Part shown: piece by piece, positions 35,965-43,492 of the stretch
Numbering within the stretch: position 1 is the stretch's first letter
Layout: each line of letters opens with the position of its first letter
DNA from: Protaetiibacter intestinalis
Lineage (GTDB): Bacteria; Actinomycetota; Actinomycetes; Actinomycetales; Microbacteriaceae
DNA length: 64,000 nucleotides
Reading direction: 5' to 3'
NCBI RefSeq assembly: GCF_003627075.1
Contig: NZ_CP032630.1
Span: forward strand, 1,364,001-1,428,000
Position numbers and translations under genes: made by a program
Notes under the pieces: model-generated
What the model was told of the DNA's origin: nothing
The model's input: only the letters and a program-made list of their open reading frames with translations
Databases searched by the model: none

Positions 35965-36110
35965 CCGCCGGTCGAGTGCCGCGCGGAGCGCGGTGTATCG
36001 AGACCCACGACGGACGCCCCTCGAAGGGGCGCCCGTCGTCGGTGAGGCCCCACCGGTCCACGTCTGCACGGGTTTCGATACGCCCGCTGCGCGGGCTACT
36101 CAACCAGCGG
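35965..36110. mobile_element. Palindromic repeat element E, copy 2
   Basis: 146 bp, same orientation and length as copy 1 and nearly identical, 264 bp downstream. The loop differs (CTCGAAGG against CTCGACGG). The near identity suggests recent duplication or gene conversion. Confidence 0.8.
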
Positions 36111-36193
36111 GGAGGGGGGCTACGCGGCCTACTCAACCCACGGGGAGGGGTGCTGAGCGGCCGACTCAACCAGCGGGAGGGGGCAGCGTGTGG

Positions 36194-37630
36194 TCAGCCG
36201 ACGCGTCGTCGTGCGAGGTCGCGCTGCACGGGACTCTTGCTGCGCATGGGGATGGGTGTCTGGCGTGGGTCGACTCCCGGTGGGGGGATGAGGACGAACC
36301 CGTCGCCGTGTTTGTCGATGCGCCAGCCTTCGTTGTGGATGCGCAGGTGGTGATACCGGCACAGCAGGATGCCGCGTTCGACGCTGGTGCCGCCGCGATC
36401 TCGGCCCCAGTGGTCGATGTGGTGGGCTTCGACCATGCCGACGGTGCGGTCGCAGTCGCCGAAGCGGCATCCGCCGTCGCGGATGGCGAGGGCGGTGCGC
36501 TGCTTGGCGGTGTGGAGACGCCGGGTGCGGCCGACGTCGAGCGGGTTCCCCGCCGGGTCGACGGTGATCTGCTGGTATCCGTCGGCGCAGAGGTGCCGTT
36601 CGACGGTCGGCCGGGAGACGGGGTCGCTCTGTCCGGTGATCCACCCGTGCCCGGTGGGGGTCTCGAGCTGTTCACGGGTGACGACGAGTTGCACGGCCGC
36701 GCCGCCGGCACCCAGAAGCTGGGTCGCATCCGCCACAGAGCCGGCACGCAGCAGGTCGAGGAACACATCGGACGCCAACTGCTCGGGGGTGCGGGGGTCG
36801 AGCTCGATCTGCTCCGCGGCCGCACGCTGGGTCGGGTCGACGAAGCGGGGACCGCCCCGCTTGGGCGAGGTGATGCGGTTGTAGAGGTCGGTCACGTAGC
36901 CGGCGGACTCCGGGTCCAGCAGCCAGGTCAACCGCGTCATCCCATCCGGTTGCGGGATGACCCGCAGGGACCGTTGCGCGATGCGCTGCCGTTCGCGATC
37001 CGCGATGCCCGCCTCATCCAACTCGTCTCTCAGTTCACGGGCGCGACGGAACACGCGATCCGCATCCGGCACCGCCTCGCCAGGAGCACCGCCCGCGTCG
37101 ACCGCCTCGGCGCAGATCGTGCGGGCGGCTTCCGCCAACAGCTCGGCGGTGACACCCTCACCCGGATCCCCGAGCCCGCGCCGGATCGAGGCGACATGCT
37201 CGGCCCCGAACACCCCCGCACCGACCGCCTCGACCACGGCCCGCATCCACGGCGCCGACGGCGGCACGATCTCGCCCGTGCGGGCATCCGGCAACTCGAC
37301 CGCCTCATGCAACGCCTGCCCGGCCCGCACCGCCGTCTTCACCTCCCGCATCGTGGCGCCGGTGTGAGCCCGCAGGAACTCCTCCGCCGTGCGGTGACCG
37401 GCCCGCTGCGCAAACCCGTCATACCCGAACGCCGGCACCGAACGCCGGGCGATCTCGCCCGCCACCAGGGCCCGATGCCCATCCACGACACGCTGCAACT
37501 CGCCGATCAGCCGCGACGCCTCCAGCAGCTCACCGTCCATCGATTCCCGATACGCGGCCACCGATGCGGGCACACCACGCAACGTCGCGAGCTGCTCGCG
37601 GAGCGTGTTCACCAGCTGGAAGGGGGCCAT
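36194..37630 (-). CDS. DUF222 / HNH endonuclease-domain protein (13E12-like)
   Basis: 478 residues from the ATG at 37630 (GGGAG 8 nt upstream); a GTG at 37645 would add five residues. The N-terminal ~300 residues are the helical DUF222 region. The C-terminus is an HNH nuclease with CRFGDCDRTVGMVEAHH, DHWGRDRGG and LCRYHHLRIHNEGW. The family is the 13E12 repeat family of mycobacteria, whose biological role is unclear. A LexA-like palindrome lies 18 bp upstream, so DNA-damage induction is likely. It is flanked downstream by repeat element E. Confidence 0.87.
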   Translation of the reverse strand: MAPFQLVNTLREQLATLRGVPASVAAYRESMDGELLEASRLIGELQRVVDGHRALVAGEIARRSVPAFGYDGFAQRAGHRTAEEFLRAHTGATMREVKTAVRAGQALHEAVELPDARTGEIVPPSAPWMRAVVEAVGAGVFGAEHVASIRRGLGDPGEGVTAELLAEAARTICAEAVDAGGAPGEAVPDADRVFRRARELRDELDEAGIADRERQRIAQRSLRVIPQPDGMTRLTWLLDPESAGYVTDLYNRITSPKRGGPRFVDPTQRAAAEQIELDPRTPEQLASDVFLDLLRAGSVADATQLLGAGGAAVQLVVTREQLETPTGHGWITGQSDPVSRPTVERHLCADGYQQITVDPAGNPLDVGRTRRLHTAKQRTALAIRDGGCRFGDCDRTVGMVEAHHIDHWGRDRGGTSVERGILLCRYHHLRIHNEGWRIDKHGDGFVLIPPPGVDPRQTPIPMRSKSPVQRDLARRRVG

Positions 37631-37647
37631 GCCCCATTCTCCCACAT

Positions 37648-37663
37648 TCGAATGTATGTTCGA
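37648..37663. promoter_or_regulatory. LexA-like SOS box upstream of the HNH gene
   Basis: TCGAATGTATGTTCGA matches the actinobacterial SOS box TCGAAC-N4-GTTCGA with a single change at position 6. It lies 18 bp before the preferred ATG, where LexA would block transcription. Confidence 0.65.
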
Positions 37664-37723
37664 CAGGGTTGGGGAGAAGTTCGTCTCAGGTAGTGGTCGA
37701 ATGCTGGACGCGCGCGGGAGGCC

Positions 37724-38827
37724 TCAACCCGCGGGCTTCGCGTAGATCGCTCGCGCGAGGGCGTCGAGCACGGCCGCCGAGCGCGGCCCGAAGCTCAGGA
37801 TCTCGCCGTCGGCCATGTCGACGAAGCGCCGATGCTGCCCCGCCGTGGTGAGCGCGATGGCGGGCTTCGCCGCGAGCAGGCCGTCGACGCCGCCCGCCGA
37901 GGCGATGCCGTCGGTCATCACGAGGATGAGGTCGGGGTCGGCCTGGATCATCGCCTCGTCGGTCATCGGCGTCGACCCCTGCCAGCCGAGCTCGCCCGCG
38001 ATGTCGCGCGCCCCGAGGGCGCGGATGAGGGCGCTCGCCCCCGACTCCTCGCCGAACAGGTAGTAGATGCCCGAACCGCCGCGCAGGTAGAGGAACATCA
38101 CGCGCAGCTTGGCGTCGTCGGATGCGGGGGCCACCTGGTCGATCTGCGCGATCGTCTCGGCGACGTCGTCGGCGATCTTCGTCGCCAGCTGCTCCCCGAC
38201 ATCCGGCACGCCGAGCACTGCCGCGACGTCGCGGGCGAGCTGGGCGGCGCCCTCGAAGCTCGGCTCGTTGGCGACGAACACGACGGCGACGCCGGAGTCG
38301 CGCAGCTGCTCGAGCACGTCGCGCGGGCCGATCGAGCCGTCGGTGATGACGAGGGTGGGGCGCAGCGCGAGCACGCTCTCGGCGTTGACGGCGTGGGCGC
38401 CCGAGGTGACGACGGGCAGCTCCTCGGTGCCGGGGAAGGTGGTCGACATGTCGCGCCCGACGAGGCTGTCGCCGAGGCCCAGCCCCCACACGGTCGCCGC
38501 GAGCGAGCCGGCGATGTCGATGGCGAGCACGCGCGAGGTGTCGTCGACGGTCACCTCGCGGTCGCCGTCGGGGTCGTGCGAGGTGACGGATGCGGGGAGC
38601 GTCTGGGCGGGGTGCTCGACGATCGGGTCGACGGCATCCGAGGCGACGACCGCGGTGCTCGGCCCCTCGACGGCCTTCGGGTCGGGGTAGAGCTCGAGCT
38701 CGGAGAGCGGTCGCGTGTCGGCGGTCGGCGTCGGCGTGCCGTCGCCCGTTGCGCCGGGCGCCGCGCAGCCGGCGAGCAGTGCCACGGATGCGGCGGCGGC
38801 CAGCGCGGCGCGGAGGGTTCGGGTCAC
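37724..38827 (-). CDS. hmuT: Heme-binding lipoprotein of an ABC transporter (HmuT-like)
   Basis: Substrate-binding protein of 367 residues. The signal peptide ends in the lipobox LLAGC with lipidated Cys21, followed by a Thr/Pro-rich linker. The periplasmic-binding fold carries LGLGDSLVGRDMSTTFPG and EELPVVTSGAHAVNAE, typical of HmuT. The GTG start follows the -10 box TAGAAT by 6 nt. A DtxR/IdeR-like palindrome sits just upstream. No hmuU or hmuV follows: the next minus-strand gene is the HNH endonuclease. The last codons and stop (PAG-stop) lie in a fragment matching the right end of repeat element E. Confidence 0.88.
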   Translation of the reverse strand: MTRTLRAALAAAASVALLAGCAAPGATGDGTPTPTADTRPLSELELYPDPKAVEGPSTAVVASDAVDPIVEHPAQTLPASVTSHDPDGDREVTVDDTSRVLAIDIAGSLAATVWGLGLGDSLVGRDMSTTFPGTEELPVVTSGAHAVNAESVLALRPTLVITDGSIGPRDVLEQLRDSGVAVVFVANEPSFEGAAQLARDVAAVLGVPDVGEQLATKIADDVAETIAQIDQVAPASDDAKLRVMFLYLRGGSGIYYLFGEESGASALIRALGARDIAGELGWQGSTPMTDEAMIQADPDLILVMTDGIASAGGVDGLLAAKPAIALTTAGQHRRFVDMADGEILSFGPRSAAVLDALARAIYAKPAG

Positions 38828-38833
38828 CCGCCC

Positions 38834-38839
38834 ATTCTA
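38834..38839 (-). promoter_or_regulatory. -10 box TAGAAT of hmuT (leaderless)
   Basis: On the minus strand TAGAAT ends 6 nt before the GTG at 38827. The iron box at 38851-38865 would cover the -35 region. Confidence 0.55.
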
Positions 38840-38850
38840 TGCGATAAGTA

Positions 38851-38865
38851 AGGTAACCCTTACCT
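38851..38865. promoter_or_regulatory. DtxR/IdeR-like iron box upstream of hmuT
   Basis: AGGTAA-CCC-TTACCT is a perfect inverted repeat resembling the DtxR/IdeR consensus (TTAGGTTAGSCTAACCTAA). Its position 24 bp before the hmuT start fits repression by iron-loaded regulator. Confidence 0.65.
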
Positions 38866-38867
38866 AT

Positions 38868-39011
38868 GCGGAGCGGCCGGTCTTCCGATGGTGTTGGTGC
38901 CCGGGGTTGCATGCGTCGTATGTCCCGTTCGGGCAGCCGCCATCGGCAGCGTCATGCGGGCGCTGCCGTGTTCGATACGATCTCGCTCGTGACGGGGGGA
39001 TAGCTGCTGCG
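38868..39011. other. Gap between the hmuT control region and a small orphan gene
   Basis: No gene recognised. A short hairpin GGCAGCG-N9-CGCTGCC lies at 38945-38967, and a -10-like TACGAT at about 38976. Base composition here and in the next two genes is visibly less GC-rich than the rest of the window. Confidence 0.5.
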
Positions 39012-39188
39012 ATGGAATGCAATCGGTTCGGAGTGTCGACAGCTTGTGTCGTCGGCGCAACCGCGACGGCCGCTGGCGGTCTCGGGGTAGGCGCTGCCCC
39101 GGTGTTGGGCTGGGCATCGACGTCCAGCGCCGAGAACATCGGATCCATGCTCGACAGAACGGGCGTGGCGTGGGCGGTGTCTCGATGA
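39012..39188 (+). CDS. Putative small protein coupled to the following membrane protein gene
   Basis: A 58-residue frame starting MECNRFGVSTACVVGA, with a hydrophobic N-terminal half. Its only support is that its TGA overlaps the next ATG (39185-39188), the junction type used across this window, and a GGGGGG tract 12 nt upstream. I do not recognise a family. It may be a non-coding leader. Confidence 0.35.
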   Translation: MECNRFGVSTACVVGATATAAGGLGVGAAPVLGWASTSSAENIGSMLDRTGVAWAVSR

Positions 39189-39781
39189 ACTGGCTTTTCG
39201 GCATCGCCGCCGGCGTCGGCATTGCGGGCATCGTCGTCGTGGGTGTGTTTTCGGCCGGGCTGGACGTCGGCGCCCGTGCTCAAGGGATGATGTGGGGCAC
39301 GCCGGTCACCCTCACGGCCGTCGCGCTGGGGTTGTGGGCGTACTCCGCCGCCTTCATCGCTCAGCTGAAGCGGCTTCAGCGGAGCACCGATGGCGTCGTG
39401 CTGCTGTGTCAGCGCTTGACAAGTCTGGCGGATGGCCTGGTGCGCGTGCAGGGCGTAGAGCCGCCCGCGCGCCCGAACCTCACCGGGTACTTCGTGCTCC
39501 GAGTCACGTCCGTCGCGATCGAAATCTGGTCGACGAGTCGCCTCCTGGCATCATTCCCGGCCGAGAGCGTGCGGGAGGTGCGTGTCCTCACGGAGGGAGT
39601 AGCCAAGCCTCGAATCGTGGTGTTCGCGGCGGCTGCATCGGGAGCGCCCTCGCAACTCGAGTTCGTCGTCGGCAAGAGTCGATGGGAGCTTTGGCCGGAG
39701 CGCTCGCCTTCTCGATTGGAATCATTGCGGAGCGAGATCGAGAAGCTCGTCAGCTCCGCGGGGTCGATCGAGGCGAACTGA
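39185..39781 (+). CDS. Unrecognised two-helix membrane protein
   Basis: 198 residues from the ATG at 39185. Two transmembrane segments (about residues 4-22 and 35-55, FGIAAGVGIAGIVVVGVF and TAVALGLWAYSAAF) are followed by a soluble domain of about 120 residues rich in beta-strand patterns (FVLRVTSVAIEIWSTS, ESVREVRVL, LEFVVGKSRWELW) that could be a bacterial PH-like fold. Codon use is less biased to G/C than in neighbouring genes, which suggests recent acquisition. Function unknown. Confidence 0.65.
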   Translation: MNWLFGIAAGVGIAGIVVVGVFSAGLDVGARAQGMMWGTPVTLTAVALGLWAYSAAFIAQLKRLQRSTDGVVLLCQRLTSLADGLVRVQGVEPPARPNLTGYFVLRVTSVAIEIWSTSRLLASFPAESVREVRVLTEGVAKPRIVVFAAAASGAPSQLEFVVGKSRWELWPERSPSRLESLRSEIEKLVSSAGSIEAN

Positions 39782-39923
39782 GTCGGTCGTCACGGGCCGT
39801 GTCCGCTCTCACCGGACGAACGCCGATGAGTGAGGCGCTGAGAGCGGACGGGGCTACTCGGATTTCCGATTTCCCAGGCTGTGCTAGGCGGACATCCAGC
39901 ATCCGTCCTTAGCATGGGTGCAT

Positions 39924-39959
39924 TCCCGCGGCGACGCTGTGGTGGTCGTCGCCGCGGGA
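39924..39959. terminator. Hairpin TCCCGCGGCGACG / CGTCGCCGCGGGA
   Basis: Perfect 13-bp stem with a 10-nt loop and no T-tract. Possibly a terminator for the membrane protein gene. Confidence 0.55.
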
Positions 39960-39991
39960 GATCCCCCTCGGAGCCTCTTGTGCTCCGTGAG

Positions 39992-40030
39992 ACGGCCCGC
40001 CTGGTCCCCCCTCCGGCGGGCCGTTTCCCT
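39992..40030 (+). terminator. Rho-independent terminator
   Basis: Perfect 10-bp stem ACGGCCCGCC / GGCGGGCCGT with a 13-nt loop, followed on the plus strand by TTTCCCTTTG. The best classical terminator in the window; it separates the cp-ATP-grasp operon from upstream transcription. Confidence 0.75.
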
Positions 40031-40080
40031 TTGTGGGGCGCGGCGATGCGCTGCGAAACAACGGCGCAACATCGCGGGCC

Positions 40081-40086
40081 TAGGCT
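40081..40086 (+). promoter_or_regulatory. -10 box TAGGCT of the cp-ATP-grasp operon (leaderless)
   Basis: TAGGCT ends 6 nt before the ATG at 40093, with no ribosome-binding site. Confidence 0.55.
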
Positions 40087-40092
40087 CATGCC

Positions 40093-41721
40093 ATGGGCGA
40101 GCTGTTCGAGGGCTACGGCGCCGTCGCCACGCGCCGCCGCGGCACACCCCCGTGGGACGAGATGTTCGCCACGGGCGACACCGCCCGCGAGTCGTACCGC
40201 GAGATCCACGCCGCCCTCGCCCGCATGACGCAGGAGGAGCTGCGCGGGCGCACCGAGTCGCTCGCCAACTCCTACCTCGCCCAGGGCGTCACCTTCGACT
40301 TCGCCGGCGAGGAGCGCCCCTTCCCGCTGGATGCCGTGCCGCGCGTCATCGAGCAGGCTGAGTGGCTGCGGGTCGAGGCGGGCGTCAAGCAGCGCGTCAA
40401 GGCGCTCGAGGCGTTCCTCTCCGACGTCTACGGCACCCAGCGCGCCGTGCTCGACGGCGTCATCCCCGCGGGGCTCATCAGCTCCTCCAGCCACTTCCAC
40501 CGCGAGGCGGCGGGCATCGAACCCGCCAACGGGGTGCGCATCCAGGTCTCCGGCATCGACCTCATCCGCGACGAGCAGGGCGAGTGGCGCGTGCTCGAAG
40601 ACAACGTGCGCGTGCCGTCGGGTGTCTCGTACGTCATCTCGAACCGCCGGGTGATGGCGCAGACCCTGCCCGAGCTGTTCGTCTCGATGCGGGTGCGGCC
40701 GGTCGGCGACTACCCGCAGCGGCTGCTCGGGGCGCTGCGGGCCGCGGCCCCGGACGGGGTCGACGACCCGACCGTCGTCGTGCTGACGCCGGGCGTCTAC
40801 AACTCCGCCTACTTCGAGCACACCCTGCTCGCACGCCTCATGGGCGTCGAGCTCGTCGAGGGACGCGACCTGTTCTGCTCGGGCGGGCGCGTCTTCATGC
40901 GCACCACCGCGGGCCCCACCCGCGTCGACGTCATCTACCGTCGCGTCGACGACGAGTTCCTCGACCCGCTGCAGTTCCGCGCCGACTCGATGCTCGGCTC
41001 GCCCGGCCTCATGCTCGCCGCGCGCCTCGGCCACGTGACGATCGCCAACGCGGTCGGCAACGGTGTCGCCGACGACAAGCTCGTCTACACCTACCTGCCC
41101 GACCTCATCCGCTACTACCTCGCCGAGGACCCGATCCTGCAGAACGTGCAGACCTGGCGCCTCGAAGAGCCGGGCGCCCTCGAGGAGGTGCTCGACCGGC
41201 TCGACGAGCTCGTCGTGAAGCCCGTCGACGGCTCCGGCGGCAAGGGGCTCGTGGTGGGGCCGGATGCGTCGCGCGAGGAGCTCGACCAGCTGCGGTCGCG
41301 GCTGCAGCGCGACCCGCGCGGCTGGATCGCGCAGCCCGTCGTGCAGCTCTCCACCATCCCCACCCTCGTCGACGACGGCCTGCGCCCGCGGCACGCCGAC
41401 CTGCGGCCGTTCGCCGTCAACGACGGCTCGGATGTGTGGGTGCTGCCGGGCGGGCTCACGCGCGTCGCGCTGCCCGAGGGTCAGCTCGTGGTGAACAGCT
41501 CGCAGGGCGGCGGCTCGAAGGACACCTGGGTGGTGGGGCACGACCCGCTCATGTCGCACGACCACAACATCCAGGGCCTCGTGGCCGAGCAGGCCGCCGT
41601 GACGAGCTCCATCCCGATCATCACCGAGCCGCACCTGCAGGACCACAACCCCCTCGACGCGCCTCGACGCGACCAGCAGCAGCAACAGCAGCAGGCGCGC
41701 TCCACGGGGGGTGAGGAGTGA
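40093..41721 (+). CDS. Circularly permuted ATP-grasp type 2 protein (COG2308)
   Basis: 542 residues, matching the DUF404/DUF407 family. Conserved segments include RTESLANSYLAQGVTF, ISSSSHFHREAAGI, VLEDNVRVPSGVSYVI, VVVLTPGVYNSAYFEH and VKPVDGSGGKGLVVG (the glycine loop, C-terminal because the fold is permuted). It should form an amide or peptide bond using ATP, probably with the two genes that follow. The C-terminal tail contains a run of seven glutamines encoded by mixed CAG/CAA codons (about 41680-41695). The start is probably leaderless; the stop overlaps the next start. Confidence 0.9.
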   Translation: MGELFEGYGAVATRRRGTPPWDEMFATGDTARESYREIHAALARMTQEELRGRTESLANSYLAQGVTFDFAGEERPFPLDAVPRVIEQAEWLRVEAGVKQRVKALEAFLSDVYGTQRAVLDGVIPAGLISSSSHFHREAAGIEPANGVRIQVSGIDLIRDEQGEWRVLEDNVRVPSGVSYVISNRRVMAQTLPELFVSMRVRPVGDYPQRLLGALRAAAPDGVDDPTVVVLTPGVYNSAYFEHTLLARLMGVELVEGRDLFCSGGRVFMRTTAGPTRVDVIYRRVDDEFLDPLQFRADSMLGSPGLMLAARLGHVTIANAVGNGVADDKLVYTYLPDLIRYYLAEDPILQNVQTWRLEEPGALEEVLDRLDELVVKPVDGSGGKGLVVGPDASREELDQLRSRLQRDPRGWIAQPVVQLSTIPTLVDDGLRPRHADLRPFAVNDGSDVWVLPGGLTRVALPEGQLVVNSSQGGGSKDTWVVGHDPLMSHDHNIQGLVAEQAAVTSSIPIITEPHLQDHNPLDAPRRDQQQQQQQARSTGGEE

Positions 41722-42650
41722 TGCTCTCGCGCATCGCCGAGTCGCTGTTCTGGATCGGGCGGTACATCGAGCGCTCCGACGGAACGGCGCGCATCCTCGA
41801 CGTGCACCTGCAGCTGCTGCTCGAGGACCCGTGGATCGAGGAGGACATCGCCTGCCGCTCGCTGCTGTCGGTGATGGGCGTCGAGGTGGCCGACGACGAG
41901 GCGCTCGAACGCGCCGACGTGCTCGCCATCCTCGCCGTCGACCGCAACCAGTCGGCATCCATCTCCTACTCGCTCGTCGCCGCGCGCGAGAACGCCCGCC
42001 GCGCGCGCGAGGTCGTCTCGACCGAGCTGTGGGAGGTGCTCAACACCACCCGCGCCCGGATGCCGCGCAAGGTCGCCGCCGACAAGGTGCACGAGTTCTT
42101 CGGCTGGGTGCGCGAACGCGCCGCCCTCGCCGTCGGCATCATCGAGTCGTCGACGAGCCGCGACGAGGCGTACAGCTTCTTCACGCTCGGCCGCTCCATC
42201 GAGCGGGCCGACATGACCGCGCGGCTGCTCGCCACCCGCTCGCTCACCGAGGCATCCGGACCCAGCTGGACCACCATCCTGCGCTCGGTGGGCGCCTACG
42301 AGGCCTACCTGCGCACCTACCGCGGCGTGCCCAGCGCCCGCAACGCCGCCGAGTTCCTGCTGCTCGACCGGCTGTTCCCCCGCAGCATCCTGTTCTCGGT
42401 GACGCGCGCCGAGCAGTGCCTGCGCGAGATCGAGCCGCGCAGCGACCGGGTGGGCGTGTCCGACCAGGCGCAGCGGCTGCTCGGGCAGATTCGCTCCGAG
42501 CTCGAGTACCGGCCGATCTCCGACATCATCGTCGACCTGCCCCGCCACATGGACAACGTGCAGCTCGCCACGAGCGCGGCATCCGAGGCGATCCGGCAGC
42601 GCTACTTCCCGACCAACGCGGCCCCCAGCTGGGCGGGGGAGTCCACGTGA
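41718..42650 (+). CDS. Alpha-E domain protein (DUF403)
   Basis: All-helical protein of 310 residues (309 if the ATG at 41721 is used). The signature N-terminus LSRIAESLFWIGRYIERSDGTARI and the repeated YSFFTLGRSIERADMTARLL motif identify the alpha-E family. The biochemical role is unknown. It almost always accompanies the cp-ATP-grasp protein and a transglutaminase-like protease, as here. Overlaps of 4 bp on both sides imply stoichiometric synthesis. Confidence 0.9.
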   Translation: MMLSRIAESLFWIGRYIERSDGTARILDVHLQLLLEDPWIEEDIACRSLLSVMGVEVADDEALERADVLAILAVDRNQSASISYSLVAARENARRAREVVSTELWEVLNTTRARMPRKVAADKVHEFFGWVRERAALAVGIIESSTSRDEAYSFFTLGRSIERADMTARLLATRSLTEASGPSWTTILRSVGAYEAYLRTYRGVPSARNAAEFLLLDRLFPRSILFSVTRAEQCLREIEPRSDRVGVSDQAQRLLGQIRSELEYRPISDIIVDLPRHMDNVQLATSAASEAIRQRYFPTNAAPSWAGEST

Positions 42651-43492
42651 ACCGCCTGCGCATCCGGCACGTGACCGGCTTCCACTACGAGGGCGAGGCC
42701 ACCGCCTCCTACAACGAGGCGCGGATGCTGCCCGTGACCGGCGACGGGCAGCTCGTGCTCTACTCGAACCTCGAGATCTCGCCCATGTCGGGCACCCACA
42801 GCTACGTCGACTACTGGGGCACCCGGGTGTCGAGCTTCGAGATCCTCAACCCCCACCACGAGTTGAGCCTCACCGCGACGAGCCTCATCGAGGTGCGCGC
42901 CCGCGACACCGTCGAGCGCGGGCTCGGCTGGGAGGAGCTCGCGGTCGAGACGAGCCGCGCCACCGAGTACGTCGAGCAGCTCGCCCAGACCCCGCTCACC
43001 CGCCCGCCGCAGGAGGTGGTCGAGCTGGTCCGCGAGATCGTGGCCGGCCACGACGACCCGTGCGCCGCCGCGCGGGCCGTGTGCACGGCCGTCGGCGAGC
43101 TCATCGAGTACATGCCGGGCGTCACCGGCGTGCACACGACGGCCGCCGAGGCGTGGGACCACCGCAAGGGCGTCTGCCAGGACATCACCCACCTCGCGAT
43201 CGGGGCGCTGCGCGCCGTCGGCATCTCGGCGCGCTACGTCTCGGGGTACCTGCACCCGCGTCCGGATGCCGAGCTCGGCGTGACCGTGGCGGGCGAGTCC
43301 CACGCGTGGGTGGAGTGGTACTGCGGCCAGTGGCACGGCTTCGACCCCACCAACCTCATCGACATCGGCGACCGCCACGTCATCGTCGGCCGCGGCCGCG
43401 ACTACAACGACGTCGCCCCGCTGCGCGGCGTCTACGCGGGCCCCTCCAGCTCGAAGCTGTTCGTGACGGTGGAGATCACCCGCGAAGCGTAG
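42647..43492 (+). CDS. Transglutaminase-like cysteine protease family protein
   Basis: 281 residues. The N-terminal beta domain begins RIRHVTGFHYEGEATASYNEARM (bacterial transglutaminase-like N region). The core carries a complete triad: Cys177 in KGVCQD, His219 in ESHAWVEW and Asp233 in GFDPTN. No signal peptide, so it acts in the cytoplasm. Third gene of the cp-ATP-grasp/alpha-E cassette; it may hydrolyse or transfer the peptide linkage the ATP-grasp partner makes. Its TAG stop is part of the next promoter. Confidence 0.9.
   Translation: MNRLRIRHVTGFHYEGEATASYNEARMLPVTGDGQLVLYSNLEISPMSGTHSYVDYWGTRVSSFEILNPHHELSLTATSLIEVRARDTVERGLGWEELAVETSRATEYVEQLAQTPLTRPPQEVVELVREIVAGHDDPCAAARAVCTAVGELIEYMPGVTGVHTTAAEAWDHRKGVCQDITHLAIGALRAVGISARYVSGYLHPRPDAELGVTVAGESHAWVEWYCGQWHGFDPTNLIDIGDRHVIVGRGRDYNDVAPLRGVYAGPSSSKLFVTVEITREA

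Larger units (their letters stand above)
35572..36193. other. Repeat-rich intergenic region between the REC-PIG-L and HNH genes
   Basis: 622 bp without a credible gene. It holds the operon promoter region (TAGGCT on the minus strand at 35595-35590 and a small hairpin at 35622-35637), a degenerate left end near 35667-35690, two ~146-bp copies of repeat element E, and several degenerate right-end units (…CTCAACC..CGGG) between and after the copies. Apparent frames through it are products of the repeats. Confidence 0.8.
39782..40092. other. Intergenic region with two hairpins upstream of the cp-ATP-grasp operon
   Basis: 311 bp without a credible gene. The first 140 bp show nothing I recognise; then two strong hairpins (listed separately) and a -10 box directly before the next gene. 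Confidence 0.7.

Noticed and set aside
35701..36110. CRISPR array or tandem coding repeat
   Set aside because: Units are ~146 bp palindromic elements with inverted ends, not short direct repeats with unique spacers; frames through them differ between copies.
35618..36169. Open frames with repeated WVSIHRAPRGTRP-type peptides
   Set aside because: Produced by translating repeat element E; no start signals, and repeats are non-coding at the 59.6 kb locus.
39017..39184. N-terminal extension of the unknown membrane protein
   Set aside because: Arg-rich and hydrophilic before the natural membrane-protein start; no ribosome-binding site at its ATG.
41718..43492. Prophage or peptidoglycan role for the transglutaminase protein
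   Set aside because: No signal peptide and strict coupling to ATP-grasp and alpha-E genes point to the known cytoplasmic cassette.
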